DNA from: Ligilactobacillus ubinensis | GTDB taxonomy: Bacteria > Bacillota > Bacilli > Lactobacillales > Lactobacillaceae | Length of the DNA stretch: 64,000 nt | Assembly (NCBI RefSeq): GCF_024160875.1 | Contig: NZ_JAIULA010000005.1 | Location: 62,001 to 126,000, forward strand | Direction: 5' to 3' | Shown here: positions 18,751-26,254 of the stretch, one piece after another | Layout of the letters: each line of letters opens with the position of its first letter | Numbering within the stretch: the first letter of the stretch is position 1 | Position numbers and translations under genes: made by a program | Notes under the pieces: generated by a model | What the model was told of the DNA's origin: nothing | The model's input: the letters and a program-made list of their open reading frames with translations, nothing else | The model's database searches: none

Positions 18751-18810
18751 AAAAATAGCGATTATTCAATTAGCAGTCAGGCCACCTAAATTGAACAATC
18801 ACTATTTTTT
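18751..18810. terminator. Terminator of the aromatic amino-acid operon
   Basis: A long stem pairs AAAAATAGCGATTATTCAATT (positions 18751-18771; quoted to 20 here as AAAATAGCGATTATTCAATT) with 18789-18809, with few mismatches and a 17-base loop. It has runs of U on the minus strand after tyrA, and its 3' edge overlaps the tyrA stop. Confidence 0.85.
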
Positions 18811-19904
18811 TAATTATCACGGTTAATTACCTGGAAGTAAGGTAATAATGTTGCTTTCGCTTTTTTATAGTCTTTGTCGGAACTAAATGTTAATTGTAAA
18901 ATACCATCAACTTCTTCTCGTATTTCTAAAATATGAATATTAACTATATTAATTTCAGCTGTAGTTAATAGCGCTGTAACTTTTGCTAATGAGCCTGTTT
19001 GATCAGGTATATTTATAAAAAGATCATAGAAATTAGGAACTGCCCCTACCTTTTCCGGTCCAAGTGAATCTCTTTTAACTTTAGCTTGCGCAAAAAAAGT
19101 TTGTAATGCTAGCACATCTTTATCTTTTGTTTTGACTACGATGTCCTGTAATGCTTCAATATATTCGTTTAATTGCTTCGTAATCAAATTAGTATTATTT
19201 AATAATATTGCTGTCCACATTTCTGGATCTGCTGAAGCTATCCGCGTAATTGACTTAAATCCCCCTGCTGCTAATCGCATTCCTAATGGTTCATCTTTAA
19301 AGGCTTCAGACGTTTGATTCACTAAAGCCGATGCAATTACATGTGGAACATGACTCAACTGAGCTACAATCTTATCATGTTGTTTAGCTGTTACTCTAAG
19401 CCATTTAGCTTTCGTTTCACTTAATAAATCACGTATCTTCACTACTGCTTCTTCATTATTTTCAGTGGTAATTTGAAAATAAAAAGCATTCTCAAATAGA
19501 TCTGCACGTCCAGCTTGAACTCCAGTTTTATGTGAGCCTGCCATTGGATGTCCGCCAACAAAACTAATACCTTGCTCGGTTAAAAGTTCTGCGGTTTGAA
19601 TAACCGTTTGTTTGGTACTCCCAACATCAGTAATAATGACTCCTGGTTTAAGTGGTAATCTTGCCAAACTCTTTATATCTTCTATAATTTGTGTAATTGG
19701 GGTTGCTAAAATAATTATATCAGCTTGTGTTGCTTTTTGGAGGTCATCGCATGTTTCATCGATTAAATGTCTTTTTTTTGCATAATCTAAATTACTTAAA
19801 TTTGAGTCACTTGCACAAATTGTTAGTTTTTCATTTTTTTGTTTTATAGCTCTTACTAGTGAACTTCCAATCAAACCTAATCCTCTGATAAATATATCAG
19901 CCAT
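18810..19904 (-). CDS. tyrA: Prephenate dehydrogenase
   Basis: The enzyme oxidatively decarboxylates prephenate to 4-hydroxyphenylpyruvate, the committed step to tyrosine. The 364-residue protein has an NAD-binding GLGLIGSSLV loop at 8-17. The dehydrogenase signatures follow (ITDVGSTK, FVGGHPMAGSHKTG, QLSHVPHVIASAL). The C-terminal 70 or so residues look like an ACT regulatory domain (LFINIPDQTGSLAKVTALLT), so tyrosine feedback is likely. It directly abuts aroA (TAG then ATG with no gap) and is the last gene of the operon, followed by a strong terminator. Confidence 0.95.
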   Translation of the reverse strand: MADIFIRGLGLIGSSLVRAIKQKNEKLTICASDSNLSNLDYAKKRHLIDETCDDLQKATQADIIILATPITQIIEDIKSLARLPLKPGVIITDVGSTKQTVIQTAELLTEQGISFVGGHPMAGSHKTGVQAGRADLFENAFYFQITTENNEEAVVKIRDLLSETKAKWLRVTAKQHDKIVAQLSHVPHVIASALVNQTSEAFKDEPLGMRLAAGGFKSITRIASADPEMWTAILLNNTNLITKQLNEYIEALQDIVVKTKDKDVLALQTFFAQAKVKRDSLGPEKVGAVPNFYDLFINIPDQTGSLAKVTALLTTAEINIVNIHILEIREEVDGILQLTFSSDKDYKKAKATLLPYFQVINRDN

Positions 19905-21215
19905 CTAATCACCATCCTTAGTATTTTTTAAAAGTAACTCTAAATCTTCAAAAAAATTAGGGTATGAAACAGCAATAGCAGTTGCATTTTTTAAGGTTAG
20001 TTTTGTCCTAACCCTTAATGCAGCTACAGCTAACATCATACCAAGACGATGATCCTTATGACTATCCAACTGCGTATCAACAACTTTCCATTCTTGTGAA
20101 CCTACAATTTCAAGTCCATCTGGAAATTCAGTTATATCAATCCCAAATTTACGTAATTCCATGGCTACAGTAGCAATTCTATCCGTTTCTTTTACACGTA
20201 ATTCTTGAGCGCCACTAATTTTGGTCGCCCCATCAGCACAAGCTGCTGCAAGTGCCACTAATGGTAACTCATCGATTAATGCCGGAATATCTTTTGCATC
20301 AATTGTAATTGCATGTAATTTGGCGGCTTTAATCCTAATATTACCTATTTTTTCACCCTTATTTTCTACTGGTGTAACTGTAATATCTGCCCCCATCTTA
20401 CGTAGCGCCTCTAAAATTCCAGTGCGTGTAGGATTTAAGTTAACATTAGTTAATGTGATGTCAGAGTTATCTATAATTGTTGCGGCGACCATAAAAAATG
20501 CGGCTGAAGACATATCTCCTGGAACAATAACATGTTGTCCTATTAGCTTTGGTTTAGGCTGTACTGTGATTGTCCGCTGATCAGCTGCCGTTTTAATTTG
20601 TCCGCCAAACTGATTTATCATTATTTCTGTATGATTGCGTGTCGGTAACTTTTCTATAATTTGAGAAGGTTCATCCGCCATTAAACTTGCAAAAATCAGT
20701 GCACTCTTTACTTGCGCACTTGCAACATTCAATTTGACAGTACTAGCTCTTACTTCTCCACCATAAATCTTTGCGGGCAACGTCCCTTGCTCGGTTGTTT
20801 CAACACGCACACCTAATTTAGCTAACGGCTCACTAACACGGCGCATTGGTCTTTTTTGAAGAGAACTATCCCCCACTAAAGTTGTGGTAAAATTCGTTCC
20901 AGCTAACAAGCCCATCAATAAACGGGTTGTTGTCCCCGAATTTCCCATATCTAGTGGTTTTTGTGGTTTTTTAAACGCGCTTCTCCCTGCACTACGGATA
21001 ATTACTGTTGTGTTTGTGCGCGTAATTTCAACACCTAAAGCACGTAAAGCTTCTAATGTACTTAGACAATCTTCACCCGCTAAAAAATGATCAATTGTCG
21101 TTTTGCCTTGTGCAATTGCTCCAAGCATCAATGCACGATGTGAAATACTCTTATCACCAGGCACATCCAATTTTCCATGCAAGCCTTGTGTTGGAGCTGT
21201 TGCTAATGTCTTCAT
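19905..21215 (-). CDS. aroA: 3-phosphoshikimate 1-carboxyvinyltransferase (EPSP synthase)
   Basis: The enzyme joins phosphoenolpyruvate to shikimate 3-phosphate to form EPSP, the sixth shikimate-pathway step. The 436-residue chain has the N-terminal GDKSISHRALMLGAIA signature (PGDKSISHRAL at about 19-29), the LDMGNSGTTTRL loop and the C-terminal RVKETDRI and DHRLGMM motifs. It lies between the BacA-like gene (18-base gap) and tyrA (no gap). EPSP synthases of this sequence type are often the glyphosate-tolerant class II form; that is inference from the overall resemblance to Gram-positive enzymes. Confidence 0.96.
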   Translation of the reverse strand: MKTLATAPTQGLHGKLDVPGDKSISHRALMLGAIAQGKTTIDHFLAGEDCLSTLEALRALGVEITRTNTTVIIRSAGRSAFKKPQKPLDMGNSGTTTRLLMGLLAGTNFTTTLVGDSSLQKRPMRRVSEPLAKLGVRVETTEQGTLPAKIYGGEVRASTVKLNVASAQVKSALIFASLMADEPSQIIEKLPTRNHTEIMINQFGGQIKTAADQRTITVQPKPKLIGQHVIVPGDMSSAAFFMVAATIIDNSDITLTNVNLNPTRTGILEALRKMGADITVTPVENKGEKIGNIRIKAAKLHAITIDAKDIPALIDELPLVALAAACADGATKISGAQELRVKETDRIATVAMELRKFGIDITEFPDGLEIVGSQEWKVVDTQLDSHKDHRLGMMLAVAALRVRTKLTLKNATAIAVSYPNFFEDLELLLKNTKDGD

Positions 21216-21233
21216 TCTTCTCTCTTCTTTCCT

Positions 21234-21770
21234 TTAGACAATTTGATAAACACACCAGATAATTTCAACTGGTAACCGTGCATGAATTACTTCTTTTTTG
21301 CTTAATTCCAAAATATTATTTTCATTAGTCAAAACAAATTGACCATCTACTTTATATCTTTGATAAGCTTCATATTTGCTAGCACATGTTATTATTTCAT
21401 CAGCATCGGGACAAATTTCTTTTAGCAAATCTGCTGTCGCCGCATGTGTATATGCTTTTTTAGTGTTTATTGCACTATTTTCAATGCAGATTAATGGATT
21501 TAGCGCAAATATAAAACTATCAATCGTCTTTAATCGTTTTAAATAACGATAATGTAATTGTCCAAAACTTAAATTTCCTAATATTCTTGAGCAAAAAGCA
21601 ACGGGTATCAAAAAATAATCATCCGTATAATTTGCTAGATTTGCATATATCTCTTCAAAATTAGTATGCAACTCTATTTGTAAAGAATCTTCAATATGGC
21701 TTTGTTGATAAAACTTAGCAGCCTGATAACTATCTGTTTTTTTAGGTCCTAAAGTATGCAATTTCTTCAA
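21234..21770 (-). CDS. BacA / prephenate-dehydratase-like protein in the aro operon
   Basis: A 178-residue protein I place in the prephenate dehydratase-fold group, closest in length and layout to BacA, the prephenate decarboxylase of bacilysin synthesis (about 204 residues). It opens MKKLHTLGPKKTDSYQAAKF, as in the TLGPxGTxSxxAA opening of that group. It then has ELHTNFEEIY and FLIPVAFC, and ends with DGQFVLTNE and LPVEIIWCVY, matching the DG...LTNE...P..W order I remember in BacA. True PheA is about 280 residues with an ACT domain, which is missing here. The ATG overlaps the aroC stop by four bases. It may be a diverged dehydratase, a decarboxylase or a non-catalytic protein. Confidence 0.6.
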   Translation of the reverse strand: MKKLHTLGPKKTDSYQAAKFYQQSHIEDSLQIELHTNFEEIYANLANYTDDYFLIPVAFCSRILGNLSFGQLHYRYLKRLKTIDSFIFALNPLICIENSAINTKKAYTHAATADLLKEICPDADEIITCASKYEAYQRYKVDGQFVLTNENNILELSKKEVIHARLPVEIIWCVYQIV

Positions 21771-22930
21771 TAATCTTTAACCTCTTGCCGATATGCTGCA
21801 AATTGTTCCTTTAACCGTTCCATATTACTTGCCTCGAATGTATCTAAAATTGCTTTAACTAGTTCAATTGCTACTACATTTTCGACAATAACAGAGGCTG
21901 CTACAATTGCCGTTGTATCGGAACGCTCAACATTTGCTTTTTTTATTTCTTTAGTATTTACATCAACTGTTTGTAATGGTTTATATAAAGTTGGAATAGG
22001 TTTTTTGACAACATTAATTATAATCGGCATCCCATTAGTCATCCCGCCTTCAAAGCCACCTAGATGATTACTTAGTCTCTTCCAGCCTTGCTCTTTTGAC
22101 CATGTTATTTCATCCATCACTTCACTACCTAATTTTCCACCTAATTCAAAACCATCACCAAAACTAACACCCTTCATTGCGTTAATTCCAACAACTGCAG
22201 CAGCTATTTTAGCATCTAATTTTGTATCCCAGCTAACATAGCTTCCTAACCCTGCAGGTACATTTTCAGCTACTACACGAATAACACCACCCAAGGTATC
22301 TCCAGCTCGTTTAGTTTTATCGATTAGGTCATGCATCTTTAGAACTGTTTGCTTGTCTAAAACACGCATATCATTTTGATTTATTTGCGCACTGATTTGT
22401 TCAACATCTAAAGGCTTTTCTTCTATTTTAATAGAACCTAACTGTTGTACATAGCCAACAATCTTGATATCTAATTGCGCTAATAACTGTTCGCAAATAT
22501 TTCCAATTGCTACTCTCATTGCAGTTTCACGTGCTGATGAACGTTCTAAAATATTACGCAAATCACGTTGTCGGTATTTAATGCCCCCAACTAAGTCCGC
22601 ATGTCCAGGCCGTGGTTTTTCTACTTTACGTAATGTATTTTCTGGCGTTGCCGCTGTTGTTGGATTCATAATCTTGCTCCAATTAGAATGATCATTATTT
22701 TTAATAACTAAAGCTAGTGGCGAACCCAACGTTACGCCATGTCGTAAGCCACCAACAACTTCAACAACATCATTTTCAATTTTTTGTCTATTGCCGCGAC
22801 CATATCCACCTTGACGACTACGTAAAGCATTATTAATCTTTTCACTGTCTATCTTTAATCCTGCAGGTAATCCCGAAATAACCCCTGTTAATTGCGGGCC
22901 ATGCGATTCTCCAGCTGTTACATAATCCAT
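21767..22930 (-). CDS. aroC: Chorismate synthase
   Basis: The enzyme makes chorismate from EPSP by trans-1,4 elimination of phosphate and needs reduced FMN. The 387-residue chain has the signatures GESHGPQLTGVISGLPAG near the N-terminus (ESHGPQL at 8-14), RSSARETAMRVAIG in the middle and RSDTTAIVAASVIVEN near the end. It is 5 bases after the chorismate mutase gene and overlaps the next gene by four bases. Together with aroA and tyrA it covers the end of the shikimate pathway and its tyrosine branch. Confidence 0.97.
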   Translation of the reverse strand: MDYVTAGESHGPQLTGVISGLPAGLKIDSEKINNALRSRQGGYGRGNRQKIENDVVEVVGGLRHGVTLGSPLALVIKNNDHSNWSKIMNPTTAATPENTLRKVEKPRPGHADLVGGIKYRQRDLRNILERSSARETAMRVAIGNICEQLLAQLDIKIVGYVQQLGSIKIEEKPLDVEQISAQINQNDMRVLDKQTVLKMHDLIDKTKRAGDTLGGVIRVVAENVPAGLGSYVSWDTKLDAKIAAAVVGINAMKGVSFGDGFELGGKLGSEVMDEITWSKEQGWKRLSNHLGGFEGGMTNGMPIIINVVKKPIPTLYKPLQTVDVNTKEIKKANVERSDTTAIVAASVIVENVVAIELVKAILDTFEASNMERLKEQFAAYRQEVKDY

Positions 22931-22935
22931 ACTTT

Positions 22936-23208
22936 TTAATCCTCCTTGTGTGCTTTTTGAAAAGCACGTGCTTCTTGCATAATTGTTTGATATATCTCAC
23001 TTAAATAGGGTATATATTCGGAATCCGTACTATGATTAGCCACATTTTCTAATACCTGTCTTTCACGTTTCTCATCTAATATTGATTTTTCTGCTTTTTC
23101 CTTAAGCCTACCAACCCTTTTCACTGCATCTAATCTTTCACATAGCAGTTTCGTGATTTGTTCGTCTAATTGCGTTATTTCATGACGTACCTGTGCAAGT
23201 TCCTGCAT
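22936..23208 (-). CDS. Chorismate mutase, AroQ class
   Basis: This all-helical enzyme rearranges chorismate to prephenate. The 90-residue protein matches the AroQ fold, with VRHEITQLDEQITKLLCERL in helix 1, VGRLKEKA (catalytic Lys region) and DEKRERQVLENV with the active-site Arg and Glu. It is a monofunctional domain, not fused to a dehydratase or DAHP synthase. Its start shares one base with the stop of the MFS gene (TAATG) and aroC follows after 5 bases, so translation is coupled. Prephenate made here feeds tyrA and perhaps the BacA-like protein. Confidence 0.93.
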   Translation of the reverse strand: MQELAQVRHEITQLDEQITKLLCERLDAVKRVGRLKEKAEKSILDEKRERQVLENVANHSTDSEYIPYLSEIYQTIMQEARAFQKAHKED

Positions 23209-24407
23209 TATTTATCCTCTTTTCCTTGTCTAATAGCAGTCCACATTATAATAACTAATCCCAAGCTTATTATACCAATAATAATGTTGAAACTAAAAGC
23301 TGCCGTTATACTTTTTTTAGAAAGCCAACCTGTTATTATTGGAATTGTAAACGAGGCAATACTTCCAAAAAAGTAAAATACCCCCGTAATCATTCCCTTC
23401 ATTTGAGGATAAACTTTCATAAACAGCGTCAATCCTGTCTGCATAACCCCACCAGCAGCTGAAAAACCAAATAGCAAACTTGCAAAAAAGATAAAAGTTG
23501 TATTTTTGGTTATCATCATCATTACTAAAGCAACTAATGCTAAAAAATTTAATGTAATTAACAATATACTTTCTTTAGCATTATGTTTTAACAATGCATA
23601 TAAAACAAGAACACCCACTATTGAACCAATACTATACAAGGATAAAATAAAATGTGCAGTTACATTCCCTAAATTTAGTTCATTTTGTGCATATAAACTA
23701 ATCCACTGTGTATATAGAATCATTAATGCCATTGAGGTATAGCCATATAGAACTAGTGCCAGTGTTAATATTGTTTTACGTGCCTTAGATAAATCATGGC
23801 CTACTGAATTACTTGTCACCTGATCGATATTTGCTTTGGGAAATTTTAAACTAAATAGATTGATAGCATTCAAAACAATTAATGCTGCCATACAGATAAA
23901 CGACCAACCAAACCATAATGAATTAGTTTCAAGCGAAGCTACAATTAAGGGTAAAATAAATTCTCCTGCTGACATAAATGCTTTTATTAGTATGGTTCCT
24001 TGACCCTTTCCATCATTCATTTCAACTAATGTTGTATATGTTCCAGCATCTAATGCCGAATTAGCTACCCCAGCTAAAATTGCAAATATATATCCAATCT
24101 GAGGTGAAGGAGATAACAATATCCCTATTGCAAAAAGTAAATAACATATCATTCCTAAGTAAACAAAGAATTTACGACTTATTTTATCAGCTAAAAAACC
24201 GGTAATTAGATATGCTAATAATCTTCCTATACCTACACCTGAAATAACGTAAGACACTGTCGCAAGTGGCGTATTCCACACTCCACTTAATTCTTTCATA
24301 TTTTGTGCTAAAATAATTAATCCAAAGCCGTGAATAAAATAATTTATGTATAACCCTATGGATAATCGTCGTTTATTAATTTCGCTTTTTTCTGCTACTA
24401 CTTGCAT
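23208..24407 (-). CDS. MFS transporter, first gene of the aromatic operon
   Basis: A 399-residue, roughly 12-segment major facilitator protein. It has the GxxADxxxRK-like loop between segments 2 and 3 (GFLADKISRKFF) and a central hydrophilic loop (KFPKANIDQVTSNSVGHDLSKAR). Substrate cannot be read from the sequence. As the first gene behind an aromatic-amino-acid attenuator, co-expressed with chorismate-using enzymes, it may move an aromatic amino acid, shikimate/quinate or a related acid. GGAGGAAAGAATA is the ribosome-binding site. No signal of horizontal transfer was seen. Confidence 0.88.
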   Translation of the reverse strand: MQVVAEKSEINKRRLSIGLYINYFIHGFGLIILAQNMKELSGVWNTPLATVSYVISGVGIGRLLAYLITGFLADKISRKFFVYLGMICYLLFAIGILLSPSPQIGYIFAILAGVANSALDAGTYTTLVEMNDGKGQGTILIKAFMSAGEFILPLIVASLETNSLWFGWSFICMAALIVLNAINLFSLKFPKANIDQVTSNSVGHDLSKARKTILTLALVLYGYTSMALMILYTQWISLYAQNELNLGNVTAHFILSLYSIGSIVGVLVLYALLKHNAKESILLITLNFLALVALVMMMITKNTTFIFFASLLFGFSAAGGVMQTGLTLFMKVYPQMKGMITGVFYFFGSIASFTIPIITGWLSKKSITAAFSFNIIIGIISLGLVIIMWTAIRQGKEDK

Positions 24408-24434
24408 TATTCTTTCCTCCTACATAAAATATAT

Positions 24435-24477
24435 AAAAAAACCAGCTATACCAACACCCTTGTGTTAATCTAACTGG
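24435..24477 (-). terminator. Attenuator terminator of the aromatic operon
   Basis: CCAGTTAGATTAACAC (24477-24462) pairs with GTGTTGGTATAGCTGG (24457-24442) at 15 of 16 positions, with G-T pairs, around an AAGG loop, followed by seven U residues (24441-24435). Its 5' arm contains arm 4 of the antiterminator. It lies before the ribosome-binding site of the first gene. Confidence 0.9.
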
Positions 24478-24626
24478 CTTTTGTAAAATTCATTCAAGAA
24501 GAAAAAACTCGCATGCACTTTTCAGTTAGATTAACCTGCTGTAAGGTTTGTATCTAACCGAGCACTTAAAATAAACCCTGCTTAGATACGAACATGATTG
24601 TCCGTAACTAATTAGGTTAACGGACA

Positions 24627-24689
24627 CTAGCTAAAATAAGCAAAGCCCCAAAAATATTCATATTGTGCGCGTAGTGCTACATATTGCAT
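24627..24689 (-). CDS. Aromatic-rich leader peptide of the attenuator
   Basis: A 20-codon frame starting ATG (24689) and stopping TAG (24629-24627). It reads MQYVALRAQY then EYFWGFAYFS. Tyr3, Tyr10, Tyr12, Phe13, Trp14, Phe16, Tyr18 and Phe19 make 8 of 20 residues aromatic, with Tyr12-Phe13-Trp14 consecutive. A Shine-Dalgarno-like GAAGGGAAG lies about 10 bases upstream. The stop codon is one base before hairpin A (starting at 24625), so a ribosome on the last codons would cover or melt that hairpin. It covers all three end-products of the pathway. The frame is too short to be judged by length, so the support is composition, ribosome-binding site and position. Confidence 0.8.
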   Translation of the reverse strand: MQYVALRAQYEYFWGFAYFS

Positions 24690-24721
24690 AATCTTTCTTC
24701 CCTTCGTATGTGATTGATATT

Positions 24722-24750
24722 ATTAAACCATGCTTAAAAAAAATAGTCAA
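24722..24750 (-). promoter_or_regulatory. Promoter of the aromatic operon
   Basis: TTGACT (24750-24745), a 17-base spacer and TTTAAT (24727-24722) on the minus strand, about 33 bases upstream of the leader-peptide ATG. An overlapping TAATAT is an alternative -10 with longer spacing. Confidence 0.7.
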
Positions 24751-24768
24751 TAGTTTATTCTTTTTTTC

Positions 24769-24784
24769 ATATTATTAATAATAT
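24769..24784. repeat. 16-bp perfect AT palindrome upstream of the aromatic promoter
   Basis: ATATTATTAATAATAT is a perfect inverted repeat between the gltD stop and the aromatic promoter. There is no U-tract, so it is a poor terminator. It may be chance in AT-rich DNA or a protein site. Confidence 0.4.
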
Positions 24785-24810
24785 TTCATTTTAATCTAAT
24801 TAATTCATTT

Positions 24811-26235
24811 CTATATTCGAACCCGACACGATTCATCCACTCTTTCAGCTACCATTCGCCCTTCATGAATCCCCCATATCACTAGACTAGGGCCACGTCG
24901 TGCATCACCGGCTACATAAACTTGATCATCATCTGTCGTATAATCATCGTTAATAGTTTCTACCCCAAAAGCCTCCAAAAACTTTTTCTCAGCACCTAAA
25001 AAGCCCATTGCTAATATTACTATATCAACTGCTTGCTTTTTTTCAGTACCTGCTACCGGTTTAAATAATTGCACCTTACTTGTTGTCATCGACTGCAAAA
25101 TATTATTTTCGCCTTCAAAGCCAATTGCCGTCATTTCATATTGTGTTATGTTATTTTTAAAAAGATATTCTGCTTCTTCTTGACCATATCCTGTTTTTGC
25201 AACCATTGGCCATTGTGGCCAGGGATTCGTTGCAGTTCTTTTTTCAGGAGGCCGTCTTGTTATTTCAAGTTGTTTGACATCAGCAGCCCCTTGGCGGATA
25301 GCTGTAGCAATACAATCATTACCTGTATCTCCTCCTCCAATTACAACTACTTTTTTCCCAGCTAAAGATTTTGTTGCTTTAGTTCCTTCCTGCAATACAT
25401 TTTTAGTTGCTAAAGTCAGAAATTCAACTGCTTGATAAATTCCTTTTAATTCACGGCCTGGTGTATCAAGCTCCCTTGGTGCACGTGCTCCAATTGCAAG
25501 GACTACCCGTTGATAATTAGTCTTTAACTCTTCTGCTGTAATATCAATGCCAACAGTTGTATTGAGAATAAATTTAATTCCTACTTCTTTCATAACTGCA
25601 ATTCTGCGTGCAACAATCTTTTTAGGTAATTTCATATTGGGTATACCATACATGGTAAAACCACCAGGATGGTCATCTCGTTCATATACTGTAACATCAT
25701 AGCCTAATTGATTTAAACGCCATGCACAGGATAATCCAGCTGGGCCTGAACCTACAACTGCTATCTTAATGCTATTGCGCTTAACTGGTAAGCCACTTTC
25801 TTTAACCCAATTATTTTTAAATCCTTGTTCAATAATGAAGCGTTCATTATTTCGAATCGTTACCCCTTTCCCATTCAAGGCCTCATTACATGAAACTTCA
25901 CAAGGTGCAGGGCATACACGACCCGTAAATTCAGGTAGTGGATTGGTAGATGTTAATCTTTGAAAAGCTGCTTTATCCTCATTTCTATATACTAAATCAT
26001 TCCACTCTGGAATAAGGTTGTCATTAGGACAACCGCCAACAGCACGTCCACCCGCATAAAAAAAGCCAGCATGACAATGCGGAACACCACAATTCATACA
26101 TCGTGCTGCTTGTTTTCTTCGCTCCTCAACCGATAATACATTTTCCATTTCTTCAAAATCTTTGATTCGCTCACCAACCGTTCTGTAAGGGTTGTTGATC
26201 CGAGGATATTTCATAAAACCAAATGGATCTGCCAT
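24811..26235 (-). CDS. gltD: Glutamate synthase, small (beta) subunit
   Basis: The NADPH-oxidising flavoprotein subunit of glutamate synthase, passing electrons to GltB. The 474-residue chain begins with a cysteine-rich domain (Cys46, Cys49, Cys53 and Cys69, in RCMNCGVPHC and GGCP; further CPAPCEVSC downstream) for two 4Fe-4S clusters. The FAD site (VVGSGPAGLSCAWRL) and the NADPH site (VVIGGGDTGNDC) follow. It ends with the AGDARRGPSLVIWGI signature. It lies 19 bases after gltB. No clear terminator separates it from the aromatic promoter, so some read-through is possible. Confidence 0.95.
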   Translation of the reverse strand: MADPFGFMKYPRINNPYRTVGERIKDFEEMENVLSVEERRKQAARCMNCGVPHCHAGFFYAGGRAVGGCPNDNLIPEWNDLVYRNEDKAAFQRLTSTNPLPEFTGRVCPAPCEVSCNEALNGKGVTIRNNERFIIEQGFKNNWVKESGLPVKRNSIKIAVVGSGPAGLSCAWRLNQLGYDVTVYERDDHPGGFTMYGIPNMKLPKKIVARRIAVMKEVGIKFILNTTVGIDITAEELKTNYQRVVLAIGARAPRELDTPGRELKGIYQAVEFLTLATKNVLQEGTKATKSLAGKKVVVIGGGDTGNDCIATAIRQGAADVKQLEITRRPPEKRTATNPWPQWPMVAKTGYGQEEAEYLFKNNITQYEMTAIGFEGENNILQSMTTSKVQLFKPVAGTEKKQAVDIVILAMGFLGAEKKFLEAFGVETINDDYTTDDDQVYVAGDARRGPSLVIWGIHEGRMVAERVDESCRVRI

Positions 26236-26254
26236 CTTGTCTTCCTCCCTTTCC

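Larger units (their letters stand above)
24435..24714 (-). promoter_or_regulatory. Transcription attenuator leader of the aromatic amino-acid operon
   Basis: About 280 bases of leader RNA between the promoter and the MFS gene. After the leader peptide (24689-24627) come: hairpin A, GTCCGTTAAC with GTTACGGAC (24625-24600); arm 1, GTATCTAAG (24589-24581); arm 2, GTTAGATAC (24558-24550); arm 3, GTTAATCTAACTG (24535-24523); arm 4, CAGTTAGATTAAC (24476-24464); arm 5, the terminator 3' side. Arms 1:2 pair over 8 bp, 2:3 over 7 bp (GTTAGAT/ATCTAAC), 3:4 over 13 perfect bp (antiterminator) and 4:5 over 15 of 16 positions (terminator). The pairings are mutually exclusive in sequence. The ribosome-dependence is inferred from the leader peptide. 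Confidence 0.82.

Noticed and set aside
20221-20580. Plus-strand 119-codon frame antisense to aroA
   Set aside because: It lies wholly inside the well-matched aroA gene, has no ribosome-binding site and gives low-complexity Ala/Ser/Ile sequence typical of an antisense shadow.
24420-24714. T-box riboswitch upstream of the aromatic operon
   Set aside because: ACAAGGGTG near the terminator loosely resembles a T-box, but the following bases do not match GGNACCGCG. No Stem I with a specifier loop was found, and the antiterminator is a plain 13-bp helix. The leader-peptide model explains more.
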